NCBI GenBank assembly: GCA_949285075.1
Contig: CASDXF010000004.1
Location: 30,879-94,878, forward strand
Origin: an uncultured Bacteroides sp.
GTDB lineage: Bacteria > Bacteroidota > Bacteroidia > Bacteroidales > Bacteroidaceae
Direction of reading: 5' to 3'
Length of the DNA: 64,000 nt
Shown: one piece after another, positions 9,184 through 18,448 of the stretch
How positions within the stretch are numbered: position 1 is the stretch's first letter
Layout: every line of letters begins with the position of its first letter
Position numbers and translations under genes: made by a program
Notes under the pieces: generated by a model
Told to the model about the DNA's origin: nothing
What the model saw: the letters and a program-made list of their open reading frames with translations, nothing else
Databases searched by the model: none

Positions 9184-11436
9184 TTAAGGCATCTCGTTTT
9201 CCATCTGGAACTTGCGGCTTACCTTCATCAGGTTGATGGTGTAGGTCACCACGTTCTGGGCCTCTTGCACCATCGTGAGGTATACCATGCTCACGCGTAC
9301 GCTGCCCGTCTGGCTCTGTATGCGCTGCAATTCGTGCCGTTTCAGTTGCGACAGCTTGCCGTTAAGGTCGTTCGCCCGGCGGATTTCCTCATCCATCGTT
9401 GTATAGTCATTGTTCTCCAACTTATGCCGGCACTGCTGTATCAAGTAAGTGATGTCTTCGGTCACTTCGCTGAACTCGCCCTTCTGGATAGCGTCCAACG
9501 GGTTGAAGTTGTTGTCAATGTGCTCCAGACAAGGCTCGCAGAGACGGGAAATACTATACACGATTTCACTGGCGAAGTCGTTCCCTTGATAGTAATACAG
9601 TCCTTTTTCGAGCACGGTATTGTTGTCGAGGCGACACATGGCCACGGTTCCGCTTCGCTTCATTTGCTTGACGAGTTGCTTCTCGAACTTGTTGGCTCCC
9701 ATCGCTCGGCGCAATCCGCGCAGATTTTCGTGGATGAAGGAGTTGACGGTCAGCTCGAAGTTGTTCTCGGCGTACTCCAGTACCTTTCCAAGCTCTTCTT
9801 TCGTGTGCTGACGCATTAGGCGCAGGGCCTCGGCGTTATCGGTGGCCTGCATCAGCTGCTTCAGCGTCTCATTGCCTTGCTCCTTCGCCTTCCGTTTCTT
9901 GTACATTACTTGGCTGCGGATAAGCGTGAATACGGCTACGGCGATAAGCGCGATGATGGATATGTTTCCGCCATAGTGCAGTACGATGGTGACGAAAAAG
10001 CAGATGGTGAAGGCGGCTCCCGCTGTGATGAACCATCCGCCAATGACGCTCAATACGCCGGTGATGCGGTATACGGCGGAGTCACGGCCCCAAGCGCGGT
10101 CGGCCAGTGAGCTACCCATAGCTACCATGAACGTGACGTAAGTAGTGGAAAGCGGTAGCTTCAGTGAAGTACCCAATGCGATGAGTAGTCCGGCCAGCAC
10201 CAAGTTGACCGAGGCCCGAACTAGGTCGAAGGCGGCTCCGTCGGCTATGATAGCTTCATCCTTGCGGAAGCGGGTATCTATCCATTGTTTCGTGCCTTCC
10301 GGTATGATGCGTGACATCCCGTTGGCTAGGGTGAGACTGAAGCGTACTAACGTGCGGGCTATCGGAGTGCTTCCAAAGGCTTCCTCACCTTCGTCCTGCC
10401 GGGAGAGGTCTACGGAGGTTTTAATGACAGCGTGCGCTTTTTTAGATGTATAGAGGGCGTACACCATGACGGCTCCGGCTCCTATAAGAAAGTACCATGG
10501 CGTCTTGGCTGAGCCCAATAGCGAGGTCATAAGGAAGCTATCCGGGCTGGCTCCATTGCCATTGGCCGTAAAGTCTATGAATGACGAGTATCCCGCCAAT
10601 GGTACTCCGATGAAGTTGACCAAATCATTTCCGGCGAACGCAAGGGCCAAAGCGAAGGTTCCCATCAGTACGATAACTTTGAATACGTTGACTTTCAGCG
10701 CGTGGAGCAGTTGCATCAGTGCGGTGAAGAACACGAAGCATCCCCCTACGATGGTGAGCGTGTGATCTTGTATCCACTGCGTGTGCTCTGGGGTCATGAA
10801 CGAGCTGTCCTTCAATCCCTTGATGAGCATGAAATAGATGATGGACGTAGCGGCTATTCCGCCGAACAGCCCGATACTATATTTCATTCTTTTGGTATAG
10901 TTGAACGTAAAGACGACACGGGCAATCCACTGTACTACGATACCGAAGAAAAAGGCGATGGCCACGGACACGAAGATGGCCATGATGACAGACAATGCCT
11001 TATCCGTGTTAATCAGTTGCCCCATGCTGAGCGTATCGTCATTGCTTACTTTGATTAATGCGAGGGCGAACGTACCTCCCAATAATTCGAATACCATTGA
11101 AACGGTGGTTGACGTAGGCATTCCCATCGAGTTGAACACATCAAGCAGCACCACGTCGGTGAGCATGACGGCTAACAGGATACACATGATTTCGGAAAAG
11201 TAGAAATGTTCCGGCTGATAGATGCCGTGCCGGGCAATGTCCATCATGCCGTTCGATAGTGCCGCCCCAATGAAGATTCCCACTCCGGCAATGAATAGAA
11301 TCGTTTTGAAGGAGGCAGCCTTAGCTCCTACTGCGGAATTGAGGAAATTGACTGCGTCGTTGCTTACGCCTACAATCAGGTCGAACACGGCGAGAACGAA
11401 CAGAAAGAGGATGATACATAGATAAATTGTCTCCAT
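9184..11436 (-). CDS. PiT-family inorganic phosphate permease with C-terminal PhoU-like domain
   Basis: 750 residues. The N-terminal two thirds has the duplicated PiT fold: GVSNDAVNFLNSAVGAKAA near residues 24-42 and FAGNDLVNFIGVPLAGYSS near 265-285 are the two family signature repeats, and about ten or more membrane helices are visible. The last ~230 residues are soluble and helical (LMQATDNAEALRLMRQHTKEELGKVLEYAENNF), like PhoU, a fusion common in Bacteroidota. It should import phosphate with H+ or Na+. It is transcribed leftwards, divergent from the YfcE-like gene. Confidence 0.93.
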   Translation of the reverse strand: METIYLCIILFLFVLAVFDLIVGVSNDAVNFLNSAVGAKAASFKTILFIAGVGIFIGAALSNGMMDIARHGIYQPEHFYFSEIMCILLAVMLTDVVLLDVFNSMGMPTSTTVSMVFELLGGTFALALIKVSNDDTLSMGQLINTDKALSVIMAIFVSVAIAFFFGIVVQWIARVVFTFNYTKRMKYSIGLFGGIAATSIIYFMLIKGLKDSSFMTPEHTQWIQDHTLTIVGGCFVFFTALMQLLHALKVNVFKVIVLMGTFALALAFAGNDLVNFIGVPLAGYSSFIDFTANGNGASPDSFLMTSLLGSAKTPWYFLIGAGAVMVYALYTSKKAHAVIKTSVDLSRQDEGEEAFGSTPIARTLVRFSLTLANGMSRIIPEGTKQWIDTRFRKDEAIIADGAAFDLVRASVNLVLAGLLIALGTSLKLPLSTTYVTFMVAMGSSLADRAWGRDSAVYRITGVLSVIGGWFITAGAAFTICFFVTIVLHYGGNISIIALIAVAVFTLIRSQVMYKKRKAKEQGNETLKQLMQATDNAEALRLMRQHTKEELGKVLEYAENNFELTVNSFIHENLRGLRRAMGANKFEKQLVKQMKRSGTVAMCRLDNNTVLEKGLYYYQGNDFASEIVYSISRLCEPCLEHIDNNFNPLDAIQKGEFSEVTEDITYLIQQCRHKLENNDYTTMDEEIRRANDLNGKLSQLKRHELQRIQSQTGSVRVSMVYLTMVQEAQNVVTYTINLMKVSRKFQMENEMP

Positions 11437-11562
11437 AAAATAAGTGTAATTTTAATGGGCGCAAAAGTCGGGATATGACGTTGCATGGAAATGTCATACA
11501 TGTTACAATTGTGTTACAGTAAGATGAAGGAGGTATGACGCGGTCTGTTCGGAAACGAGCTT

Positions 11563-11594
11563 CTTGCGGAATTCGTTTCGGCGTGTTATCTTTG
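11563..11594 (+). promoter_or_regulatory. Bacteroidota promoter for the YfcE-like gene
   Basis: A -33 TTG (11564-11566) is followed after 20 bp by TATCTTTG (11587-11594), a full match to TTTG-N19-21-TAnnTTTG apart from the first base of the -33 box. The ATG follows 22 bp after the -7 element. Confidence 0.75.
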
Positions 11595-11616
11595 TCTAGA
11601 GAAATAAGATAAAGAT

Positions 11617-12114
11617 ATGATGAGAGTAGGGTTATTGTCAGATACTCACGGTTATTGGGACGAACGGTATCTGAAATATTTTGAGACTTGCGATGAGATT
11701 TGGCACGCGGGTGATATTGGTTCATTGGAGGTAGCTCGGAGGTTGGCAGAGTTTCGTACGTTACGTGCCGTTTACGGTAATATAGACGGGAGTGAGATAC
11801 GTCGCTTGTTTCCACTGGTAAATCGTTTTACGGTGGATGGAGCCGAAGTCCTGATGAAACATATTGGTGGATACCCCGGACGTTACGACCCTTCTATAGC
11901 GGGAAGCCTTATGGCTCGTCCGCCCAAGCTTTTTATTAGCGGTCACTCCCATATATTAAAGGTCAAGTACGATAAAACATTGGGACTGCTTCATATCAAC
12001 CCCGGAGCGGCGGGTATAAGCGGGTTTCACCAAGTACGTACGTTGGTGCGCTTTAGCATCGATGGTGGAATATTTAAAGATCTTGAAGTTATCGAGTTGG
12101 CGGATAGCAAATAA
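11617..12114 (+). CDS. YfcE/MJ0936-type metallophosphoesterase
   Basis: 165 residues, standard for this short phosphodiesterase family. Metal-binding motifs in order: SDTHG (8-12), HAGDIGS (about 30-36), GNID (about 54-57) and SGHSHILK (about 110-117), with a conserved NPGAAG near the end. It should bind two metal ions in the cytoplasm and hydrolyse phosphodiesters; the natural substrate is unknown. Two adjacent ATG codons allow a start at 11617 or 11620. Its strong promoter is described separately. Array B begins about 20 bp after the stop. Confidence 0.9.
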   Translation: MMRVGLLSDTHGYWDERYLKYFETCDEIWHAGDIGSLEVARRLAEFRTLRAVYGNIDGSEIRRLFPLVNRFTVDGAEVLMKHIGGYPGRYDPSIAGSLMARPPKLFISGHSHILKVKYDKTLGLLHINPGAAGISGFHQVRTLVRFSIDGGIFKDLEVIELADSK

Positions 12115-12126
12115 GGAACGAGTCGG

Positions 12127-12222
12127 GGCGATGCTGTACAACAATCTTCCGGTCCTTGTACAGCGATTGCCCGTTTCATGTATAGCAATCCGATGATTCT
12201 GGTACATGAATGGTCTTCGGCT
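12127..12222. repeat. 22-bp-period tandem array B (TGTACA core)
   Basis: TGTACA or close variants recur at exact 22-bp steps: 12135 (TGTACA), 12157 (TGTACA), 12179 (TGTATA) and 12201 (GGTACA). The 16 bases between cores vary but keep traces of GCAATC. The array fills most of the gap between the YfcE-like gene and rfbA. Confidence 0.75.
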
Positions 12223-12316
12223 TCTTTGCCTTGCTGTAAAAATACATGGAAAAAGTTTTGCCATGTCAAATTTCTTTCCGACATTTGCGGACGACTAATA
12301 GATTTACTTTAAAACA

Positions 12317-13186
12317 ATGAAAGGTATTATTCTGGCAGGGGGGAGTGCCACACGCCTTTACCCTCTTTCTAAGGCGATTTCTAAGCAGATAATGCCAGTG
12401 TACGACAAGCCGATGATTTACTATCCGCTTTCGACGCTAATGCTGGCAGGAATACGCGAGGTGTTGATTATTTCCACTCCGCGTGACCTTCCGATGTTTC
12501 GCGCCCTATTGGGGACGGGCGAGGAGCTCGGAATGGCGTTTTCTTACAAGGTTCAGGAGAAGCCCAATGGACTGGCGCAAGCTTTTGTGTTAGGGGCCGA
12601 CTTCCTGAACGGTGAACCGGGTTGCCTGATTCTGGGCGACAATCTGTTCTACGGACAGAGTTTCTCGGCCATGTTGCGCCGTGCGGCTTCCATTGATAAG
12701 GGAGCCTGTATCTTCGGATATTATGTGAAGGACCCCCGTGCCTATGGGGTAGTCGAGTTCGACGGGCAAGGACGGGTCATCTCACTCGAAGAAAAGCCCG
12801 AGCGTCCGAAAAGCAATTACGCTGTGCCCGGACTTTATTTCTACGATTCAACGGTGACCGCTAAAGCCGCTTCGCTCAAGCCTTCCGCTCGCGGAGAGTA
12901 CGAGATTACCGACCTGAACCGCCTTTATCTGGAGGAAGGAACGCTTAAGGTAGAACTTTTTGGCCGAGGATTTGCGTGGCTCGATACAGGAAATTGCGAT
13001 AGCCTGCTTGAAGCCTCCAACTTCGTGGCGACGATTCAGAATCGACAGGGCTTCTACATCAGTTGCATCGAGGAAATCGCTTGGAGGCAGGGGTGGATTA
13101 CCTCAGCGCAGTTGTTGGAGCTGGGACGCAAGCTCGAAAAGACCGATTATGGTAAATATCTGATGGAACTCGCAAAACAATCCTAA
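12317..13186 (+). CDS. rfbA: Glucose-1-phosphate thymidylyltransferase
   Basis: 289 residues, the normal RmlA length. The nucleotide-binding start GGSATRLYPLSKAISKQ (8-24) and MPVYDKPMIYYPLSTLMLAGI are diagnostic, with LGDNLFYG and EEKPERPKSNYAVPGLYFYD further on. It makes dTDP-glucose from dTTP and glucose-1-phosphate for dTDP-sugar (rhamnose or related) synthesis in the cytoplasm. rfbB follows after 30 bp and is surely co-transcribed. rfbC and rfbD are not adjacent. Confidence 0.97.
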   Translation: MKGIILAGGSATRLYPLSKAISKQIMPVYDKPMIYYPLSTLMLAGIREVLIISTPRDLPMFRALLGTGEELGMAFSYKVQEKPNGLAQAFVLGADFLNGEPGCLILGDNLFYGQSFSAMLRRAASIDKGACIFGYYVKDPRAYGVVEFDGQGRVISLEEKPERPKSNYAVPGLYFYDSTVTAKAASLKPSARGEYEITDLNRLYLEEGTLKVELFGRGFAWLDTGNCDSLLEASNFVATIQNRQGFYISCIEEIAWRQGWITSAQLLELGRKLEKTDYGKYLMELAKQS

Positions 13187-13216
13187 AATCGAAAGAACAC
13201 TAAGAATTATATGTTT

Positions 13217-14356
13217 ATGAAGACTTATTTAGTGACCGGGGCCGCCGGGTTTATCGGGGCCAATTTTATAAAATATATTCTGGCTAAGCATACGGATATT
13301 AAGGTCGTCGTTCTGGATGCCTTGACTTATGCCGGCAATTTAGGAACCATCGCGAAGGACATAGACAATGAACGTTGCTTCTTCGTTAAGGGAGACATTT
13401 GTGACCGTAGTTTGGTCGACAGCCTTTTCACGGAGTATCGCTTCGACTATGTGGTAAACTTCGCCGCTGAAAGTCATGTGGACCGCAGCATAGAGAACCC
13501 TCAATTGTTCTTGATAACCAATATTCTTGGTACGCAGAATCTGCTTGACTGCGCCCGTCGCGCATGGGTGATGGGTAAGGACGAGCAGGGGTATCCAACA
13601 TGGAGGAAAGGGGTGCGTTATCATCAGGTATCTACTGATGAGGTTTACGGCTCGTTAGGTTCCGAAGGCTTCTTTACGGAAACAACCCCTCTATGTCCGC
13701 ATAGCCCTTACAGCGCTTCTAAAGCGAGCGCCGATATGGTGGTGATGGCTTATCGTGATACGTATAAGATGCCGGTGAGCATCACCCGTTGCTCTAACAA
13801 TTATGGGCCTTATCACTTTCCAGAGAAGCTGATTCCGTTGATTATCAAAAATATTCTTGAAGGGAAGAATTTGCCTGTCTATGGTGACGGAAGTAATGTG
13901 CGTGACTGGCTGTACGTGGAAGACCACTGCAAGGCTATCGACCTTGTCGTGCGTGAAGGAAAGGAAGGAGAGGTTTACAATGTGGGAGGTCATAATGAGA
14001 AGACGAACCTTGAGATTGTAAAGTTGACCATCGCTACCATCCGTCGTTTGATGGAGGAGTACCCCGAATACCGCCAAGTACTGAAGAAGAAAGTAAAGGG
14101 AGAGGGCGAAGAAATCGCTGTCGACTGGATTAATGAAAGCTTAATCACGTTTGTCAAGGACCGTCTTGGACATGACCAACGGTATGCCATTGACCCGACG
14201 AAGATTACGAACGAGTTGGGATGGTATCCCGAGACTAAGTTTGAGGTAGGTATCGTTAAGACGATAGAATGGTATCTGAATAATCAGGAGTGGGTAGAAG
14301 AAGTGACTAGCGGAGATTATCAAGGATATTACGAAAGAATGTACGGAAAGGCATAG
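13217..14356 (+). CDS. rfbB: dTDP-glucose 4,6-dehydratase
   Basis: 379 residues from the ATG at 13217 (MKTYLVTGAAGFIGANF); an in-frame ATG two codons earlier is also possible. The Rossmann GxxGxxG is at about 8-14, STDEVYG carries the active-site Thr-Asp-Glu, and YSASKAS supplies the Tyr and Lys catalytic pair. It converts dTDP-glucose to dTDP-4-keto-6-deoxyglucose using bound NAD. Second gene of the rfbA-rfbB pair; a terminator follows. Confidence 0.97.
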   Translation: MKTYLVTGAAGFIGANFIKYILAKHTDIKVVVLDALTYAGNLGTIAKDIDNERCFFVKGDICDRSLVDSLFTEYRFDYVVNFAAESHVDRSIENPQLFLITNILGTQNLLDCARRAWVMGKDEQGYPTWRKGVRYHQVSTDEVYGSLGSEGFFTETTPLCPHSPYSASKASADMVVMAYRDTYKMPVSITRCSNNYGPYHFPEKLIPLIIKNILEGKNLPVYGDGSNVRDWLYVEDHCKAIDLVVREGKEGEVYNVGGHNEKTNLEIVKLTIATIRRLMEEYPEYRQVLKKKVKGEGEEIAVDWINESLITFVKDRLGHDQRYAIDPTKITNELGWYPETKFEVGIVKTIEWYLNNQEWVEEVTSGDYQGYYERMYGKA

Positions 14357-14381
14357 CCTTTTCTCCTGACAGTTAAAGGCG

Positions 14382-14426
14382 GCCCTTTATCTCTCTCTGT
14401 GTGGAGAGTATAAAGGGCTTTCTTTT
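14382..14426 (+). terminator. Terminator after rfbB
   Basis: GCCCTTTAT (14382-14390) pairs perfectly with ATAAAGGGC (14410-14418), with additional CTCTCT/GGAGAG pairing inside, followed by TTTCTTTTA. It lies between the convergent rfbB and menA genes and may serve both. Confidence 0.85.
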
Positions 14427-14446
14427 ATCCGGTCGTCTGGGACTGT

Positions 14447-15331
14447 TCAGGACAGGATAAGTCCTAACGATAGGAGCACGCCGAAAAGTAGCATATTGAG
14501 CGAAGTCTCGCCCAGTATCTCATTCAGCTTCTTCCCGCTGTAAATGCGTATCATTCGTTTCCATGTCAGGAAGTGGGGAATCAGGTAAAGCAGGGGGAGA
14601 AGAGCGGCCCATAAGTGCGTTTCGGCAAGGAAACCGAGGCAGAGGAGCGAGGCGCATACGCCGAGTGCGAGATAGGTGTATCTTCCGAACCGCTCGCCGA
14701 AGCGGACAACAACGGTAAGCTTACCGCTTCTCGCATCTGCCTCCCGATCACGGTAGTTGTTGACCATAAGCAGGGTGTCTATCACTAGTCCGCAGGCAAG
14801 AGAGGCAATCGTGACATTTGAAGTCCATGTTAATGCTTGTACGTAATACGTGCCTCCTACGGGAACGAAGCCGAAGAACACGATAACTAAGGCGTCGCCC
14901 CAACCCTTGTAGGACAATCGGGTCGTGTAGAGGAAGGCAAAGACGACGCAAAGTACGCCCACGATGATGAGTTCCCAACCGGCGTATAGCAGTAGTGTAC
15001 ATCCGAAGAGGCACGCCAACGCCACGGTGAATAATATGCCCTTTCGCATCGCCTGCGGAGTAATCCATCCTTGAGCGCAGGCTCGTTCTGGTCCCAGACG
15101 GTCTTCCCGGTCACTCCCCTTAAGATAGTCGAAAAGGTCGTTGATGAAGTTGGCGGCTATTTGCATTAACCCGGCAAACAGGCAGCACGCCAATGCCGGT
15201 ATCAGCTGAAAATGCTTGTCCATGACGGCCAGAGCGGAACCTATTAGTATGGGAATAATGGCGCCTGTCAACGTCTTGGGGCGTGCGGCGAGTATCCATG
15301 CGCGTGGCGAGTTGCGTTTTACAGTTTCCAT
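14447..15331 (-). CDS. menA: 1,4-dihydroxy-2-naphthoate polyprenyltransferase
   Basis: 294 residues from the ATG at 15331 (METVKRNSPRAWILAARPKTLTG); a longer reading to 15391 would run into the divergent promoter. RPKTLTGAIIPILIGSALA is typical of MenA, and the two Asp-rich prenyl-diphosphate motifs are NDLFDYLKGSDREDR and NYRDREADARSGK. About eight or nine membrane helices are visible. It attaches the prenyl chain to DHNA in the inner membrane for menaquinone synthesis. It stands alone here, divergent from the phosphoesterase lipoprotein gene. Confidence 0.93.
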   Translation of the reverse strand: METVKRNSPRAWILAARPKTLTGAIIPILIGSALAVMDKHFQLIPALACCLFAGLMQIAANFINDLFDYLKGSDREDRLGPERACAQGWITPQAMRKGILFTVALACLFGCTLLLYAGWELIIVGVLCVVFAFLYTTRLSYKGWGDALVIVFFGFVPVGGTYYVQALTWTSNVTIASLACGLVIDTLLMVNNYRDREADARSGKLTVVVRFGERFGRYTYLALGVCASLLCLGFLAETHLWAALLPLLYLIPHFLTWKRMIRIYSGKKLNEILGETSLNMLLFGVLLSLGLILS

Positions 15332-15374
15332 GTCCGAATTTAATGATTGGCGGCAAAGGTACGTCAATTTTCCG

Positions 15375-15382
15375 TATCTTTG
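15375..15382 (+). promoter_or_regulatory. -7 promoter element for the lipoprotein phosphoesterase
   Basis: TATCTTTG lies 20 bp before the ATG at 15403. No good TTG is at the usual distance. It supports the short start of the downstream gene. Confidence 0.55.
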
Positions 15383-15402
15383 CTTTCCCATCTCGATTGA
15401 AT

Positions 15403-16287
15403 ATGAAGAATGAACTTGTTTTTATGATAATAGGCCTTGTAGGGCTGATTTGCGTCTCTTGCGCTTCAGGGTGGCGTACGCTTTCTGATTCTCCCGGAGG
15501 TAAGGTTATTTGTTCGAAGGAGCGTGTATGTAAAACCCATAATGGAGTGAGGCGGGTGGTGAACTATGAATTTACTCATCCTGATGTTCCCGAAGCTTTT
15601 GACGGCTTTCGCATGGCGTTCATCTCTGATCTTCATTATAAGAGTTTGTTAAAGGAAAAGGGATTGCGAAAACTGGTGCGCTTGCTTAATAAGCAAAATG
15701 CGGATGTATTGCTGATGGGAGGAGATTATCAGGAAGGTTGTGAATATGTAGTCTCTTTGTTTTCTGCGCTCTCAGAGGTGAGGACCGCATGGGGAACCTA
15801 TGCCGTATTGGGCAATAATGATTACGAGCGTTGTTACGACGAGATTGTCAATGCGATGGAACGGTATGGAATACGCCTGTTGGAACATAAAGTGGATACA
15901 TTGTACAAAGAGGGACAACGTATGTTTATCGCCGGCGTTCGTAACCCTTTTGATTTGTGTTCCAACGGCGTTTCTCCCACTTTGCCGTTGTTTTCCGATG
16001 ACTTTGTCGTCCTTTTAGTCCACACTCCGGAGTATGCGGAGAATGTTTCCGTAGAAAATGCGGATTTAGTTTTGTCCGGACATACTCATGGCGGACAAGT
16101 GCGGATTATGGGGATGACACCGGCATGGCGCTCTTCGTACGGGAAACGTTTCCTTTCCGGATTGGCTTATAATTCAATGCGCATACCTGTTATCACAACA
16201 AATGGTATAGGAACTTCACGCTTTCCCGTCCGTATTGGAGCCCCCGCTGAAATTGTAGTAGTAACGCTTTATAAAGCGGAAGAATGA
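15403..16287 (+). CDS. Calcineurin-like metallophosphoesterase, lipoprotein
   Basis: 294 residues from the ATG at 15403; the frame is open further upstream but that part overlaps the menA start and lies before the promoter. The signal ends in GLICVSC, a lipobox. Metal-ligand motifs in order: ISDLHY, GGDYQEG, LGNNDYE, VHTPEY and [11 protein letters not shown], the YkuE/YaeI-like order. It probably acts on a phosphoester at the envelope; YaeI-type enzymes act on UDP-diacylglucosamine, but substrate here is unknown. Its 3' end overlaps nadD tail to tail by 19 bp. Confidence 0.88.
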   Translation: MKNELVFMIIGLVGLICVSCASGWRTLSDSPGGKVICSKERVCKTHNGVRRVVNYEFTHPDVPEAFDGFRMAFISDLHYKSLLKEKGLRKLVRLLNKQNADVLLMGGDYQEGCEYVVSLFSALSEVRTAWGTYAVLGNNDYERCYDEIVNAMERYGIRLLEHKVDTLYKEGQRMFIAGVRNPFDLCSNGVSPTLPLFSDDFVVLLVHTPEYAENVSVENADLVLSGHTHGGQVRIMGMTPAWRSSYGKRFLSGLAYNSMRIPVITTNGIGTSRFPVRIGAPAEIVVVTLYKAEE

Positions 16288-16868
16288 ATATTGTTCTTAT
16301 TGATGTATTCCCATACTTTTGGATGTAAGAAGTAGCGGATATCCTTTCCTTCTTTAAGTGCTTGACGTATGAATGTCGAGCTTATTTCAAGCATTGGAGA
16401 TTGTATAAGCTCTACCGTTTCCGGTAGAGCTTCTTCTTTTATTGGGTATCCCGGACGAGGATAGATTAATATATGGTTTTCTTTGATGATACGTTGTGAT
16501 TGATACCATTTGCCGATTTTATACCAGTTGTCTGCGCCGATGATAAAGTAAAATTCCCGGCCGGGATATACGGCCTTCAGTTTATCTAATGTGTGTATGC
16601 TATAAGAAGGGCGTGGTAGGCTGAATTCGAAATCTGACACTTGGAAATGCGGATAATCTTCTATAGCAAGTCTGGTTAGTGCCAAGCGAAGGTCGTCATT
16701 CCATAAGTCAGTTTGTTTTTTTAACGGATTTTGAGGAGTAACCATGAACCACACTTCATCCAATTTAGTGTATTCACACAAGTAATTGGCAAGAGCCAGA
16801 TGTCCTATGTGAATTGGATTAAACGAACCGCTGAAGATTCCGGTTTTTGTTTTAGGTATCTGGTGCAT
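16269..16868 (-). CDS. nadD: Nicotinate-nucleotide adenylyltransferase
   Basis: 199 residues. [17 protein letters not shown] at about 14-30 is the nucleotidyltransferase HxGH motif and [27 protein letters not shown] near the end is the ISSTxxR motif plus the typical NadD tail. It adenylates nicotinate mononucleotide in NAD synthesis. Third gene of a leftward operon yicC-gmk-nadD, 27 bp after gmk. Confidence 0.95.
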   Translation of the reverse strand: MHQIPKTKTGIFSGSFNPIHIGHLALANYLCEYTKLDEVWFMVTPQNPLKKQTDLWNDDLRLALTRLAIEDYPHFQVSDFEFSLPRPSYSIHTLDKLKAVYPGREFYFIIGADNWYKIGKWYQSQRIIKENHILIYPRPGYPIKEEALPETVELIQSPMLEISSTFIRQALKEGKDIRYFLHPKVWEYINKNNIHSSAL

Positions 16869-16895
16869 GTTAATGAAGTTTATAGAAACAGTTCG

Positions 16896-17468
16896 TTAGT
16901 CTTGTAGCTCTAAAAATTCTTTGATGACATTCAATGCTTCCTTTTTTGCTTTTTCTAAATTGTCGTTGATGATTATGCGATCAAACTTAGGTGAAAAACT
17001 TAATTCGTATTCCGCTTTCGCTATACGACTTTCGATAACTTCCGGAGCATCTGTCCCTCGTTGAATCAAACGCTTGCGCAATTCGTCTATCGAAGGAGGC
17101 TGGATGAATACGGAAAGTGCACGGTTGCCGTAATATTTCTTGATGTTACATCCTCCTACGACATCTACGTCAAAAATAATGTTTTGTCCTTTTTCTAGTT
17201 GTTTTTCTACCTGTTCTTTTAGTGTACCGTAATAGCGGTCTTTATATACTTCTTGATACTCTAGAAACTCATTGTTTTCTATGCGCTTCCGAAATTCTTC
17301 CGGCGTGAGAAAAAAGTATTCAACTCCGTCTTTTTCTGTTCCGCGCGGAGGACGGCTAGTAGCGGAAATGGAAAATGCGAGGTTTAACGATTGTGTTAGT
17401 AAATAATTAATAATCGTTGATTTTCCTGAACCTGACGGAGCGGAAAAGATAATAAGTTTTCCTGTCAT
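16896..17468 (-). CDS. gmk: Guanylate kinase
   Basis: 190 residues. The P-loop PSGSGKST is at 11-18, followed by ISATSRPPRGTEKDGVEYFFLTPEEF, the GMP-binding region, and DVDVVGGCNIKKYYGN. It phosphorylates GMP to GDP in the cytoplasm. Ten bases separate it from the yicC-like gene upstream. Confidence 0.97.
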   Translation of the reverse strand: MTGKLIIFSAPSGSGKSTIINYLLTQSLNLAFSISATSRPPRGTEKDGVEYFFLTPEEFRKRIENNEFLEYQEVYKDRYYGTLKEQVEKQLEKGQNIIFDVDVVGGCNIKKYYGNRALSVFIQPPSIDELRKRLIQRGTDAPEVIESRIAKAEYELSFSPKFDRIIINDNLEKAKKEALNVIKEFLELQD

Positions 17469-17478
17469 AAAAGTTTGT

Positions 17479-18357
17479 TTACATTACATTAAGGACTTGT
17501 TCTTTGATTTGCTCCAATTCATCTTTCATCTGTACAACGATTTTTTGCATTTCGGCATGGTTGGATTTACTACCTAAAGTGTTGATTTCTCGTCCCATCT
17601 CTTGAGCGATAAATCCAAGTTTCTTGCCTTGGCCATTTCCGTTTTCGAGCGTACTGATGAAGTATTGCAAGTGATTGTTTAAACGTTGTTTTTCCTCATT
17701 TACATCCAATTTCTCAATGTAATAGATTAATTCTTGCTCTAACCGATTTTTATCATAATCGGTATTGAGCGTGTTTTCGAGCGTATCGACGATACGTTCT
17801 TTTATTTTCTCGACTCGTTCTTTTTCAAATGGAGCTATCATTTCAAGCAAATGAGTAATATTTGCGATTTTCTCACGGAACTTTTTTTCTAAAGCGTTCC
17901 CTTCTTGTTTTCGAAAATTCACGAGTTGGTTGATAGCTTCTGCTATGCATTCGTTTATCTTTTCCCATTCTTCTTCCGTAACTTCCAATGTCTCTATTTT
18001 GGATGTCACGTCAGGGAGACGAAGTAAAGTTTGGAACCAATCAGAAGGTTCGGCTATATTTAAATGTTGTGAGATACTCTTTATTTGCTGATAATAGCTT
18101 TCTACTAATGTCTCATTGATAGGAGATGCACTTTCTGTTCCTTCCTTTTTTTCTATCCATAGGCAGAAGTCTACTTTCCCTCGTTCCAATACTTTTGAGA
18201 TTTCATTTCGGATAACCATCTCTTTCTCGCGATATAGCGGTGCAATGCGAGTGGATAAATCCATAGCCTTACTGTTGAGCGACTTGATTTCTACGTTTAT
18301 TTTTTTATCTGAAAGTTCGGCAGTCGCTTTGCCGTATCCTGTCATTGACTGTATCAT
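17479..18357 (-). CDS. YicC-family endoribonuclease-like protein
   Basis: 292 residues with the family start MIQSMTGYGKATAELSDKKINVEIKSLNSK and the C-terminal DUF1732 part (LGFIAQEMGREINTLGSKSNHAEMQKIVVQMKDELEQIKEQVLNV). E. coli YicC has been reported to be an RNase; activity here is inferred by family. First gene of the leftward operon with gmk and nadD; gene order yicC-gmk is widely conserved. Confidence 0.94.
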   Translation of the reverse strand: MIQSMTGYGKATAELSDKKINVEIKSLNSKAMDLSTRIAPLYREKEMVIRNEISKVLERGKVDFCLWIEKKEGTESASPINETLVESYYQQIKSISQHLNIAEPSDWFQTLLRLPDVTSKIETLEVTEEEWEKINECIAEAINQLVNFRKQEGNALEKKFREKIANITHLLEMIAPFEKERVEKIKERIVDTLENTLNTDYDKNRLEQELIYYIEKLDVNEEKQRLNNHLQYFISTLENGNGQGKKLGFIAQEMGREINTLGSKSNHAEMQKIVVQMKDELEQIKEQVLNVM

Positions 18358-18374
18358 AATATCTTAAACTTTTG

Positions 18375-18429
18375 TGCAAAAGTACACGATTATTTTAAGA
18401 ATTGGAAATAATCATGTACTTTTGCCACA
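18375..18429. promoter_or_regulatory. Mirror-image divergent promoter region between yicC-like gene and tsaB
   Basis: TACTTTTG occurs on the minus strand at 18377-18384 (for the yicC operon) and on the plus strand at 18417-18424 (for tsaB). They are the ends of a long inverted repeat: GTGCAAAAGTAC then GATTATTT on the left matches AAATAATC then GTACTTTTGCCAC on the right, around a 10-base centre. Confidence 0.7.
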
Positions 18430-18448
18430 CTTAATCAGGTGAATTTTT

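Noticed and set aside
15283-15402. Longer start for the lipoprotein phosphoesterase
   Set aside because: It would overlap the menA start and precede the -7 promoter element; the ATG at 15403 gives a proper lipoprotein signal.
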